Shown here piece after piece: positions 7,131 through 14,495 of a stretch of 17,243 bases of DNA. A model generated the notes under the pieces. The model had not been told where the DNA came from and did no database searches. It saw only the letters and a list, made by a program, of their open reading frames with translations. Made by a program: the position numbers and the translations under genes. Source of the DNA: Chloroflexota bacterium (GTDB taxonomy: Bacteria; Chloroflexota; Anaerolineae; 4572-78); assembly GCA_024278725.1 (NCBI GenBank), contig JAJRSQ010000183.1, forward strand, positions 1 to 17,243, given 5' to 3'. Every line of letters begins with the position of its first letter. The first letter of the stretch is position 1.

Positions 7131-8078
7131 ATGACCATTCAATCAACCGCTGAACGACTGAAAAAGAACATCGCCGCCGTGCTGGTGGGCAAAGACGAAA
7201 CGGTGGAACTGGCGCTGGTGGCGCTGCTCTGCGAGGGACATCTGCTGATTGAAGACGTGCCCGGCATCGGCAAAACCACGCTGGCGAAAGCCATCGCCCG
7301 CTCGCTCGGCTGCGATTTTTCGCGTATCCAATTCACCCCCGATTTACTCCCCAGCGACATCAGCGGAGTGTCCATCTTCAACCAAAACACGCGCGAATTT
7401 GAATATCGCCCCGGTCCCATCCTGAGTCAGGTGGTGCTGGCGGATGAAGTGAACCGCGCCACCCCGCGCACCCAAAGCGCCCTGCTCGAAGCCATGCAGG
7501 AGCGCACCGTCACCGTGGATGGCGTGACCCATCCCATTCCCCGCCCGTTTTTGGTGATGGCAACCCAGAACCCCATCGAACTGGAAGGCACGTTCCCGCT
7601 GCCGGAAGCGCAAATCGACCGTTTTATGATGAAAATTGAGCTGGGCTACCCCACCGACGCGGAAGAAAATGAAATTTTGTTGCGCTACCAAAAAACCGAC
7701 CCCCTCGACACGTTGGCAGCAGTTACCGACCCGGATGAACTGCTGGAAAACCAGCGCGCCGTGCGGGAAATTTCGGTGGAAGAGAGCGTGCGGCAATACA
7801 TCGTCCGGTTGGTGCAAGCCACCCGCACCCACTCGGCGGTGGATTTGGGCGCCAGCCCGCGCGGCAGTATGGCGCTCTACCGGGCGGCGCAAGCGTTGGC
7901 GGCAATCCGCGGACGCGCCTTCGTGCTGCCCGACGACGTGAAATATCTCGCGCCATTTGTGCTCACCCATCGCGTGGTCATCAGCCCGCAAACTCGACTG
8001 CGCGGGCGCACGCCGAAAATGGTGCTGGCTGACATCATCGAAAGTGTCCCCGTGCCGGTGGAGAAATTCACCGCCTGA
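7131..8078 (+). CDS. MoxR family AAA+ ATPase
   Basis: A 315-aa MoxR/AAA_3 chaperone-like ATPase of normal family length. Walker A is VPGIGKTT (G45-T49, with K48), Walker B is VVLADEVNRA (D105, E106), sensor 1 is ATQNP (N147) and the arginine finger is in QIDRFMM (R164). The lid domain with GASPRGSMAL follows. MoxR proteins usually help to mature or activate partners carrying VWA or DUF58 domains. Here neither a DUF58 nor a VWA gene follows. The next gene encodes a two-TM protein 19 bases downstream, which makes that protein the likely partner. A GAGGA-type ribosome-binding sequence (TCGAGGAC) precedes the ATG. Family assignment is secure; the partner is inferred. Confidence 0.95.
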   Translation: MTIQSTAERLKKNIAAVLVGKDETVELALVALLCEGHLLIEDVPGIGKTTLAKAIARSLGCDFSRIQFTPDLLPSDISGVSIFNQNTREFEYRPGPILSQVVLADEVNRATPRTQSALLEAMQERTVTVDGVTHPIPRPFLVMATQNPIELEGTFPLPEAQIDRFMMKIELGYPTDAEENEILLRYQKTDPLDTLAAVTDPDELLENQRAVREISVEESVRQYIVRLVQATRTHSAVDLGASPRGSMALYRAAQALAAIRGRAFVLPDDVKYLAPFVLTHRVVISPQTRLRGRTPKMVLADIIESVPVPVEKFTA

Positions 8079-8097
8079 AAAAAATTGCGTCAAAAAA

Positions 8098-9024
8098 ATG
8101 TCATCATCTGCCCAAACCAAACGCGACGTTCTGCAACTTCTCCGGCTGACGATATACCTGCCGCTCTTTTTGCTGTTCATCGGTATCGCGCTGGTAATTG
8201 CCGCCATCGTCGGGCGGCTGCCGTTGCCCGGCGGCATCGTGCTGGAGCCGGGCAAACATCGCCGCTACGGGCGCGCGGTCGCCTTTGTGCTGGGGCTGAT
8301 GGTCTGGTTCGGCGTGTGGGGCGGTTTGGGGCTGGTTGCCGTGCGCGGGTATTCTTTTTCAGGAAGGAATGACCTTCCGCCGGTGGCGACACAGCGCGCG
8401 TTTGCCACGGCGCTGCCCACCGCCACACCAAAGGGGATGACGGGAACGCCCACCGCCGCACCGACCCCTTTGCCGTCCCCCACGGCTGTTCCCGCCCCAA
8501 CCGCCACGCCGCGCCCCGCCGAAACCGTCGCGCCCGCCGAGTCGCCATCCCCCAACCCCACCTTTCCGCCCCCCAACACCCCGACGGCGTCCTCCACCGT
8601 GTCTTCCACCGAGCCGGTCAACTTCCCCAAAGCGCTGGAAGCGGTGCGCGTCGCCAATATTCTGTTGCGGCAGGCAATCGTCGCGCCCGATGGCGACCAT
8701 TTGCAGGCATTGGCAACCGCATGGAGCGGCGACGCACTGGCGCAAGTGCAAACCTTCGCCGGGCAGATGAACCGCAAATACAACGCCCCGCTGGAAGTGT
8801 CGTACCAAATGCCGGGCGATATGACGCTGGAAATTGTTTCCACTGTGCCGCCGGAGGCGCGAGTCTTCAGCACCGAATTGTGGCAATTCAAAGGGCGCAC
8901 CGCCACCCGAACCGCGGCGACGGCGTATCGCTACACCCTGCGGCAAATTGACGGACACTGGAAAATCATCACCTTTGCCTTTGAAGTGCTGCCGACCCCC
9001 ACGCCGGTGGCGCTTGTGCCGTGA
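8098..9024 (+). CDS. Membrane protein with Pro/Thr-rich linker and NTF2-like C-terminal domain
   Basis: A 308-aa protein with no named family that I recognise. Two membrane helices lie at about 17-38 and 60-83. The loop between them is basic (KHRRYGR), so it is probably cytoplasmic and both ends external. Residues 104-172 form a Pro/Thr/Ser/Ala-rich linker of the kind common in exported Chloroflexota proteins. Residues 177-299 form a compact alpha-beta domain (TAWSGDALAQV early, YRYTLRQIDGHWKIITFAFE late) resembling NTF2-like or ARC6 IMS-type folds; this is inferred from pattern only. The ATG at 8098 was chosen because upstream residues of the open frame overlap moxR. The ribosome-binding site is weak, so coupling to moxR is likely. 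Confidence 0.85.
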   Translation: MSSSAQTKRDVLQLLRLTIYLPLFLLFIGIALVIAAIVGRLPLPGGIVLEPGKHRRYGRAVAFVLGLMVWFGVWGGLGLVAVRGYSFSGRNDLPPVATQRAFATALPTATPKGMTGTPTAAPTPLPSPTAVPAPTATPRPAETVAPAESPSPNPTFPPPNTPTASSTVSSTEPVNFPKALEAVRVANILLRQAIVAPDGDHLQALATAWSGDALAQVQTFAGQMNRKYNAPLEVSYQMPGDMTLEIVSTVPPEARVFSTELWQFKGRTATRTAATAYRYTLRQIDGHWKIITFAFEVLPTPTPVALVP

Positions 9025-9068
9025 ACAAAAATAACGGGGAACGGTTTTCCCATCTTGCCGTTTGTGAG

Positions 9069-9074
9069 TAAAAT
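9069..9074 (+). promoter_or_regulatory. Possible -10 element of the bactofilin gene
   Basis: TAAAAT in the context GAGTAAAATGA resembles the -10 regions of the moxR and DUF4870 genes. The -35 region (around 9046-9051) is poor and no TGn extension is present. It would start transcription near 9081, just before the hairpin at 9083-9104. Confidence 0.35.
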
Positions 9075-9082
9075 GAATGTCT

Positions 9083-9111
9083 GCGCGGCGCCGTATTTCC
9101 GCGCGATTTTT
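9083..9111 (+). other. Hairpin with T-run in the bactofilin leader
   Basis: GCGCGG (9083-9088) pairs with CCGCGC (9099-9104) around a 10-base loop, followed by GA and five T residues. It may be a weak terminator for the upstream transcript, or a stabilising 5' hairpin if transcription starts near 9081. It lies six bases before the AAGGAG site at 9118-9123. Confidence 0.4.
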
Positions 9112-9128
9112 GGAACAAAGGAGCAACA

Positions 9129-9587
9129 ATGCTGGGCTTTCTAAAATCAAAACGGGTGCCGATTGAAAAAATTGAAACCGTCATCGGCAGCAATACCAGT
9201 TTCGACGGGCATTTGAAGTGCGATGGCAACATTCGTATTGACGGGATGTGCGAGGGCGGCACCATCGAAACGGTGGGCAACGTGCTGGTCAGCGCCGATG
9301 GGCGGGTCTCGGCGAAAATCATCGCGGAAAATGTGTCGGTGGCGGGGGACGTGACCGGGGAAATCGTGGCGTATGGACGGCTGGAAATCATCGGCGAGGG
9401 TTGTGTGACCGGGAATGTGCGCGTCGCCAATTTTTACAAAGATGAAACGGCGCGGCTGGAAGGGACGCTCTCGATGAGCGGCGAGCCGGACGAGAGTGCG
9501 GAAGAGCCGGCTGCGCCCGAACCAGATGAATCGGCGGCAGACGCGCCGGAGAACGGCGAAACGGAAGCCGAATCGAAAACGGAATGA
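9129..9587 (+). CDS. Bactofilin (polymer-forming cytoskeletal protein)
   Basis: Bactofilins polymerise without nucleotide into filaments that act as scaffolds for cell-wall or envelope proteins. This 152-aa protein has the usual short N-terminal tail with a hydrophobic start (MLGFLKSK). The right-handed beta-helix core runs over about 17-112, with regularly spaced turns (FDGHLKCDGNIRIDGMCEGG, VSVAGDVTGEI, GCVTGNV). The C-terminal 40 residues are very acidic, rich in Glu, Pro and Ala, and probably disordered. The AAGGAG site five bases before the ATG is near ideal. It follows moxR and the two-TM gene on the same strand but after about 100 bases, so it may have its own transcript. No M23 peptidase or other common bactofilin neighbour is present. 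Confidence 0.94.
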   Translation: MLGFLKSKRVPIEKIETVIGSNTSFDGHLKCDGNIRIDGMCEGGTIETVGNVLVSADGRVSAKIIAENVSVAGDVTGEIVAYGRLEIIGEGCVTGNVRVANFYKDETARLEGTLSMSGEPDESAEEPAAPEPDESAADAPENGETEAESKTE

Positions 9588-9595
9588 CGCACAAA

Positions 9596-9625
9596 AAAAT
9601 CCCGATGGTCAGCCATCGGGATTTT
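9596..9625. terminator. Bidirectional intrinsic terminator between bactofilin and ytxH-like genes
   Basis: A 13-bp perfect stem pairs 9596-9608 with 9613-9625 around the loop TCAG. The GC core is CCCGATGG against CCATCGGG. An A-run on the left and a T-run on the right make it work in both directions. It ends the bactofilin transcript and the leftward phosphate-group transcript. Confidence 0.9.
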
Positions 9626-9648
9626 GATGTTTAAACGGAACCGGCGAG

Positions 9649-9969
9649 CTATCGCCGTACTTTTTCCAGCAGCGCGTCAATCTGATTCCGCGCTTCATCG
9701 GTGGTCATTTTCCCCTGCGCCACCAAATCGTCCGCGATGTCCTGCAATTGCGCCACCCACGTGTCGGTTACGCCGCGAATCCGCGCGGAAAATTCGTCGC
9801 TTTCCGCCAGCACCCGGTCTTTCAACTGCACACTCTGGGTTTTGATGCGCTCGCGGGTTTCTTCGCCGGAGTACGGGGTGAACAGTGCCGCCAACAGCGT
9901 GCCGATGATGGTTCCCAATGCCGTGCCGAGCAGGAACGCTATCAGCGTGTTGTATTTCTGTTGCTTCAT
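9649..9969 (-). CDS. YtxH domain-containing small membrane protein
   Basis: A 106-aa protein with one glycine-rich membrane helix at about 8-30 (LIAFLLGTALGTIIGTLLAA). It is followed by the FTPYSGEETRERI motif typical of YtxH/gas-vesicle-GvpP-like stress proteins, and then a charged amphipathic helical tail to residue 106. It is likely membrane-anchored with a coiled-coil tail; the molecular role of this family is poorly known. The start was fixed by a perfect GGAGG site (9974-9978) four bases before the ATG. A longer frame reading upstream overlaps the phosphate transporter in another phase and is not real. It follows pit by 71 bases but has its own promoter. Confidence 0.88.
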   Translation of the reverse strand: MKQQKYNTLIAFLLGTALGTIIGTLLAALFTPYSGEETRERIKTQSVQLKDRVLAESDEFSARIRGVTDTWVAQLQDIADDLVAQGKMTTDEARNQIDALLEKVRR

Positions 9970-10002
9970 AATGCCTCCAAAACCATCTGTAAATCGGATG
10001 GT

Positions 10003-10031
10003 ATTGTACTCCAGTCTGAAAAAATTGGCGA
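10003..10031 (-). promoter_or_regulatory. Promoter of the ytxH-like gene
   Basis: On the minus strand TACAAT (10003-10008) lies 17 bases after TCGCCA (10026-10031). Transcription would start near 9996, leaving a leader of about 27 bases with the GGAGG site. The -35 match is moderate. Confidence 0.5.
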
Positions 10032-10040
10032 AAACAACCG

Positions 10041-11036
10041 TCAAATATTCAAAAAGTGTTGGATGGGCAGGTACACCAGTGCGCCGATTACCGCCGCAAC
10101 GGGAATGGTGAGCACCCACGCCACCAGAATTTCCGACATCACCCCCCAGCGCACTTGCGATTTCCGCTCCGCCGCGCCGACCCCCACAATGGCGGAACTG
10201 ACAATTTGGGTGGTGCTCACAGGTCCGCCGAAGATTGACGCGGAGAAGATGACAATCCCCGAGGTGAATTGCGAGCTGAAGCTGTGAATGGGGCGAATGC
10301 GGTAGAATTTTCCGCCCAACGTGTGAATGATGCGCCAGCCGCCGGTTGCCGTGCCGATTGCCATTGCCGCCGCGCTCGCCGCAATCACCCAGACGGGCAT
10401 ATAAAAGGTTGATTGATACCCCAGCGCGACCAGCCCCATCACAATCATCCCCATCGTTTTTTGCGCGTCGTTGCCGCCGTGGCTCAACGCCAGCGCGACG
10501 GCGGTGGGAATTTGTATCTTTTTGAAAAAGATGTTGGCTTTGGGCGTGGCTCCCTGCGCGAGCCACAGCGTCAATTTCATCACAATGGTCCCCAGCGCAA
10601 AACCGATGAGGGGCGACGAAAAGAGGGCAAGGCTGATTTTGAAAATCCCACCCTGTTGCAGGCTGTCAACCCCATAGCCGATGATGACCGCGCCGATGAT
10701 ACCCCCGAAGAGGGCGTGCGACGAGCTGGAGGGAATGCCGAAATACCAAGTGACCAAATTCCACGTGCTGGCGCTGATGAGCGCCGCCATCACCACGGAA
10801 ATGGTGATGGCTTGCGCCACGGCAATATCCGCGCCGATGGTTTTGGCGACGGCGCTGCCGAGCAGAAACGGTCCCAGAAATTCCGCAATCCCGACGATAA
10901 TCAGGGCGGTGGTGGGTGAAATGGCGCGCGATGAAATCATAGTAGCGACGATGTTTGCGCTGTCGTGAAAGCCGTTTAAAAAGCCGAAAAGAAGCGCCAG
11001 CGATAAAAAGATTATGAAAAGAAGTGTTGGTGTCAT
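10041..11036 (-). CDS. pit: PiT family inorganic phosphate transporter
   Basis: A 331-aa member of the PiT family, which moves phosphate (usually as a metal-phosphate complex) with H+ or Na+ across the cytoplasmic membrane. The two family repeats are visible: NGFHDSANIV at 21-30 and SHGGNDAQKTMG at 185-196. GGPVSTTQ is at 270-277 and the polar FGIPSSSSHALFGG at 99-112. About ten membrane helices can be traced. The ATG at 11036 was chosen over an upstream in-frame start because a GGAGA site (11044-11048) precedes it at a good distance. It lies 22 bases behind the ppx stop, so it belongs to the CYTH/CHAD-ppx operon. The PhoU-like DUF47 gene that often accompanies pit is absent. Confidence 0.95.
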   Translation of the reverse strand: MTPTLLFIIFLSLALLFGFLNGFHDSANIVATMISSRAISPTTALIIVGIAEFLGPFLLGSAVAKTIGADIAVAQAITISVVMAALISASTWNLVTWYFGIPSSSSHALFGGIIGAVIIGYGVDSLQQGGIFKISLALFSSPLIGFALGTIVMKLTLWLAQGATPKANIFFKKIQIPTAVALALSHGGNDAQKTMGMIVMGLVALGYQSTFYMPVWVIAASAAAMAIGTATGGWRIIHTLGGKFYRIRPIHSFSSQFTSGIVIFSASIFGGPVSTTQIVSSAIVGVGAAERKSQVRWGVMSEILVAWVLTIPVAAVIGALVYLPIQHFLNI

Positions 11037-11058
11037 AATGTTGTCTCCATTGAAAGGG

Positions 11059-12609
11059 TTATGAGATGATAATATCTGTGGGGGCGGCGGTGCTGTCAAT
11101 CACCACATTTCTTCCAAATGCGTTTTTGATGAGATTGATGGCGTTATTTTCTACGCCCCAGATTTCCACCGCCGGGTATTCATCCGCGATGAGGGTGAGG
11201 TAGAGGGTGTCATCATTCCAGCGGATGGTGATGTCGTCCACGGTGGCGTTGCGTCCCCGTTCCAGAAATTCCGCCAGCCGCAGAATCGCCGCCAGCCGCG
11301 TCAGTCGTTCCGAATCGCCCTTTTTCATCAGCCCCTCAAATTCCAGCAGCGACGGCTTATTTTTGCGGTGGAAGCGGGTGAGCAGGGCAATCAGCGCGAT
11401 TTCGCGCGGGGTGAAGCCGGGCAGCCCGCTGTTGATGATGAGCGTTTGCGAATGGCGGTGATGGTTGCGGTAGCTGATGGTCGTCCCCAAATCATGCAGC
11501 AGCGCGGCGGCGTCGAGCAAATCGCGTTCCGGTGTGCCGTAGCCGTGCAGGGCGGCAAGTTGGTCGAATGCGCGTCCCGCCAGATAGCGGACGTGGTTCG
11601 CGTGGTTTTTCTGATATTGATAGACCCGCGCCAGATTCAGCACGCTGAAACGCCGAATATCGGCGATGACGGGGTAGGTCAGATGGTCCCAAAATTTCTC
11701 CAGAAACAGCCCTTCGCGCAGACCGTTCACCGAAACGGTGAGCGATTCGGTCTTGAGCCGCGCCATCACCTGTTGAACAACCAGCGTGCCCGCCACGATG
11801 ATGTCGGCGCGGTCGGGTTTCAGCCCCACCACCCGCCGACGTTTCGACAGCGACATCCCGGCGAGCTGCGCCAGCGATTCGTCCACTGCCGCGCGGGTGA
11901 GGGTGTAGCCGTGCAGGGTATTCAGGGGATAACTGCGTTTGACGGCGTCAATCTTCGCCAAATTCCGAATGGTTCCGCCCAGCCCAATCAGCGCGGTTTT
12001 TTTCCGGCTCATCCACGGAAAAGCGTCCAATTGGCGGTTGATTTCGTCGCGGATGGTTGCCATCTCTTTTTCTGTGGGCGGGTCATGGGTGATGAAGCGT
12101 TCCGTCAGCGCGAGCGCGCCCAGCGGCAGCGCGTCGCCGTGGATGAAACGGCGATTCTCCACCCGGCTGAGTTGTGCGCTCCCCCCGCCGATGTCGAGGA
12201 CGAACCCGTTTTCCATCGGCACTTCATTCAGCGCGCCCAATGTGCCGTAATAGGCTTCTTGTTCGCCATCCAGAATTTTCAACGAAAGCCCGATACTCCG
12301 TTCCACTTCTTCCACGAAATCCGCCCCGTTGGGCGCTTCGCGGACGGCGCTGGTGGCGCTGGCGATGATTTTATCCACCCCGCTGCCGTCGCAAAACCGT
12401 TTGAACAATCGCAGGGTGAACAGGGCGCGGGAAATTGCGTCGTCGCTCAACCCGTTGCGGGTCATCCCCTGCCGCAAGCGGACAACTTCGCGCACTTCAT
12501 CATCCAGCCGATACGCATAGCCGTTGATGGAACTCATCACCACCAGACGCGCGGTGTTGGAACCCAAATCAATAATGGCGATACGTTGTACCGGCTGTTT
12601 GTTCATCAT
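11059..12609 (-). CDS. ppx: Ppx/GppA phosphatase with C-terminal HD-like region
   Basis: A 516-aa exopolyphosphatase or guanosine pentaphosphate phosphatase. The actin-like ATPase fold covers about 1-310, with AIIDLGSNTARL (11-22), SATSAVREA (84-92), the catalytic Glu region DGEQEAYYG (114-122) and the phosphate loop DIGGGSAQ (139-146). A C-terminal HD-type helical domain follows, with ALLHDLG and a His-rich stretch (RNHHRHS). Such enzymes remove terminal phosphate from polyphosphate chains and can also act on pppGpp; the sequence alone does not decide which. Two ATG codons (12609 and 12606) share one AAGGAT site (12618-12623), and the first has the better spacing. It sits 13 bases after the CYTH/CHAD gene and 22 before pit, so it is in one operon. 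Confidence 0.95.
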   Translation of the reverse strand: MMNKQPVQRIAIIDLGSNTARLVVMSSINGYAYRLDDEVREVVRLRQGMTRNGLSDDAISRALFTLRLFKRFCDGSGVDKIIASATSAVREAPNGADFVEEVERSIGLSLKILDGEQEAYYGTLGALNEVPMENGFVLDIGGGSAQLSRVENRRFIHGDALPLGALALTERFITHDPPTEKEMATIRDEINRQLDAFPWMSRKKTALIGLGGTIRNLAKIDAVKRSYPLNTLHGYTLTRAAVDESLAQLAGMSLSKRRRVVGLKPDRADIIVAGTLVVQQVMARLKTESLTVSVNGLREGLFLEKFWDHLTYPVIADIRRFSVLNLARVYQYQKNHANHVRYLAGRAFDQLAALHGYGTPERDLLDAAALLHDLGTTISYRNHHRHSQTLIINSGLPGFTPREIALIALLTRFHRKNKPSLLEFEGLMKKGDSERLTRLAAILRLAEFLERGRNATVDDITIRWNDDTLYLTLIADEYPAVEIWGVENNAINLIKNAFGRNVVIDSTAAPTDIIIS

Positions 12610-12622
12610 CTTGTTTTATCCT

Positions 12623-14434
12623 TCAAAGCCGTTTGACGGCGTTACCGACTTTATGCCAGTATTTTTCGGCGGCGATGGCTGCCCACGCGGTCGCCAGCGC
12701 GTCGCGGGCGTGCGCGCGCTCGGCGGTGACGGTTGCCAGATAGGCTTCCACGGCGGCGTCATCTGCGGGCGGCTCGGCGAGCGGTTCGGCGTCGGTGCCG
12801 GCGTCCCATTGCCCGAATTTTCGATAGTTGTTCAGCGTCGCCTCTGCCAGCGAAAGGTCGAACAGTTCCTGCAATCCGGCATCTGCGGCGCGAAGCGGCT
12901 TGGCGAGCCGCGCCATATCTCTGCCCAGAATCGGCTCAAACATGGCGAGGGAAGCGTTGAATTGCGCGGTCTGCGCCAGCGCTTCCGCCGGGTCTTCCGG
13001 CGCGCCGTCGGCGACGGGCTGGGAGAGGACATCCGCCAAGCGGAGGTACAGCACAATGGGGATGACCAATCGGACGGGCGTGGGCGGTGTTTGCCGCCAC
13101 GCATCGGGCAATTGCAGCAGGGTGTCGAGCCGGTTGTGCATTTGCCGGTAGGCGTCGCCATCGAAAAATGCGCGCAGGTTGGCGCGGTGGCGGTGGAACA
13201 GGGTTTCGCCGGCGCGGGCAAAACCGGCGGCGGTGAGCGATTTCGACCCGGCGAAGAATGACTCGGTGCGTTCCATGAGCGCCAATGTGTTTCGCGCCTC
13301 GATGAGCAAATCGGTGAGCGCGTCAAGCGGGTCGAGCGCGTCGTCGGGGATGGCGTCCGGCGTGAAGGCGGCAAAATCGCGGATGGCGGTGGCGAGTTTG
13401 CGGGCGGCGAAAAGCATTTCATCCGGCAACGCCGACTTGAACATCAGCCGCGCCCCCAGTTCCGCATGCCGAAAATCTTGCAGCGCGTGCCACAGTAATT
13501 TTCGCGCCACATCGGTGGTGTTGTCCGCGCCGGTGATGGCGGGCAGGGGGAGCGGTTCGCGGTGCATGGCTTTTTCCAACACCCGTTCCGGGAAAATACG
13601 CACGCCGTCCTTTTTGAATTCGCTGCGCCAGTGGCGCACCTGCCGCTCGGAAAGGTCGGACAGGAAGGCGGCTTTTGCGCCCGATACCCCCTCATCAATG
13701 GCGAGCAGGGCTTGCGCCCGGCGGCTGTAGGTGTTGGTTCCGGTGTCAATCTCGGTGATACGGCGCAGCACGTGCCGTTCCGCGTCGGTGAGGATGGCGT
13801 TTTTCGAGGCGGGGGCGTTGATGTAATCCCACGCCCGCTCGAATTTCGAGCGGAGTTCGGGTTGCAGAAAGTAATTTTCCTGAAAAAACCGGACGATGGC
13901 GCGCAGGTCATCTTCCGTCCCCTGTTTTTTCAGTTCCACTTCCACTTCGTAGAAAACGATTTCGGCATCGTTCACCGGCACGTGAACTTCGTCCAAGCTG
14001 TATTCCGCCACCACCCGCTCTGCGTCCGCGAGCCGGTGGACGGTGCGCGTTTGCGTCAGGCAAAAGAGGATGTTGAGTGTCGCATCGCCGAGCATGCTTT
14101 GCAGTTGGGCGTACACGTCGCTCTGCTGCCATGTTTCGGGGGCTTGGTCTTTCAGTTGCGGAATGACCTTCGTCTCCACTTCTTCCCGGCGGTGGATGGC
14201 ACCCTCCGCGCCGCCCAGCGATTTCAGGGAGATGACCCAATCGCCATCCGCCTGCCGTCGCCGCCGCAGGACATAACCGTGCTGAAAAATGCGCCGATTG
14301 GCAGTGTCCAAATAGCAGTCGCGCAGATTTTTGACTTTCCCCGGCAGTACCGAAAATCCGGCGAGCTTTGGCAGCGTGTTTAATTGCGCCAGCACGGTTG
14401 CGTTGGGCACGTTGAATTTGGCTTCAATTTCCAT
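12623..14434 (-). CDS. CYTH-HTH-CHAD protein (triphosphate tunnel enzyme fused to polyphosphate-binding domain)
   Basis: A 603-aa three-part protein. Residues 1-205 form a CYTH triphosphate-tunnel domain: the ExExK signature MEIEAKF (E2, E4, K6), the Arg-rich strand YVLRRRR (54-60), ISLKS (K71), EYSLDEVHV (144-152) and YEVEVELKK (162-170). Such folds hydrolyse tripolyphosphate or other triphosphates with a divalent metal. Residues 214-285 form a helix-turn-helix unit (SRRAQALLAIDEGVSG, SERQVRHWRSEFKKDG) similar to those in transposases and some CHAD proteins. Residues about 305-600 are helical and match CHAD, a domain that binds polyphosphate granules. The usual HDMRVA-type CHAD signature reads PDEMLFA here, so binding residues are partly changed. 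An ideal GGAG site (14442-14445) precedes the ATG. It is the first gene of the ppx-pit operon. Confidence 0.92.
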   Translation of the reverse strand: MEIEAKFNVPNATVLAQLNTLPKLAGFSVLPGKVKNLRDCYLDTANRRIFQHGYVLRRRRQADGDWVISLKSLGGAEGAIHRREEVETKVIPQLKDQAPETWQQSDVYAQLQSMLGDATLNILFCLTQTRTVHRLADAERVVAEYSLDEVHVPVNDAEIVFYEVEVELKKQGTEDDLRAIVRFFQENYFLQPELRSKFERAWDYINAPASKNAILTDAERHVLRRITEIDTGTNTYSRRAQALLAIDEGVSGAKAAFLSDLSERQVRHWRSEFKKDGVRIFPERVLEKAMHREPLPLPAITGADNTTDVARKLLWHALQDFRHAELGARLMFKSALPDEMLFAARKLATAIRDFAAFTPDAIPDDALDPLDALTDLLIEARNTLALMERTESFFAGSKSLTAAGFARAGETLFHRHRANLRAFFDGDAYRQMHNRLDTLLQLPDAWRQTPPTPVRLVIPIVLYLRLADVLSQPVADGAPEDPAEALAQTAQFNASLAMFEPILGRDMARLAKPLRAADAGLQELFDLSLAEATLNNYRKFGQWDAGTDAEPLAEPPADDAAVEAYLATVTAERAHARDALATAWAAIAAEKYWHKVGNAVKRL

Positions 14435-14495
14435 CGAATCGCTCCTTCCCTGGGGTGGCGGTTGCCGGTGAACCGGACGAAATTTTCGCCCGCGC

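Noticed and set aside
8359..9150. A 263-aa minus-strand frame opposite the linker-rich gene
   Set aside because: It is extremely rich in Gly and Arg because it is the complement of Pro/Thr/Ala codons. There is no plausible promoter or family match.
9970..10566. Extension of the ytxH-like frame upstream to 10566
   Set aside because: It would run through the phosphate transporter in another phase. A perfect GGAGG site at 9974-9978 and a family-typical N-terminus fix the start at 9969.
11368..12636. A 422-aa open frame on the plus strand
   Set aside because: It is antisense to ppx, which has clear family motifs. Its translation is low in complexity of fold signals and rich in His, Gln and Arg, as expected for a GC-rich shadow frame.
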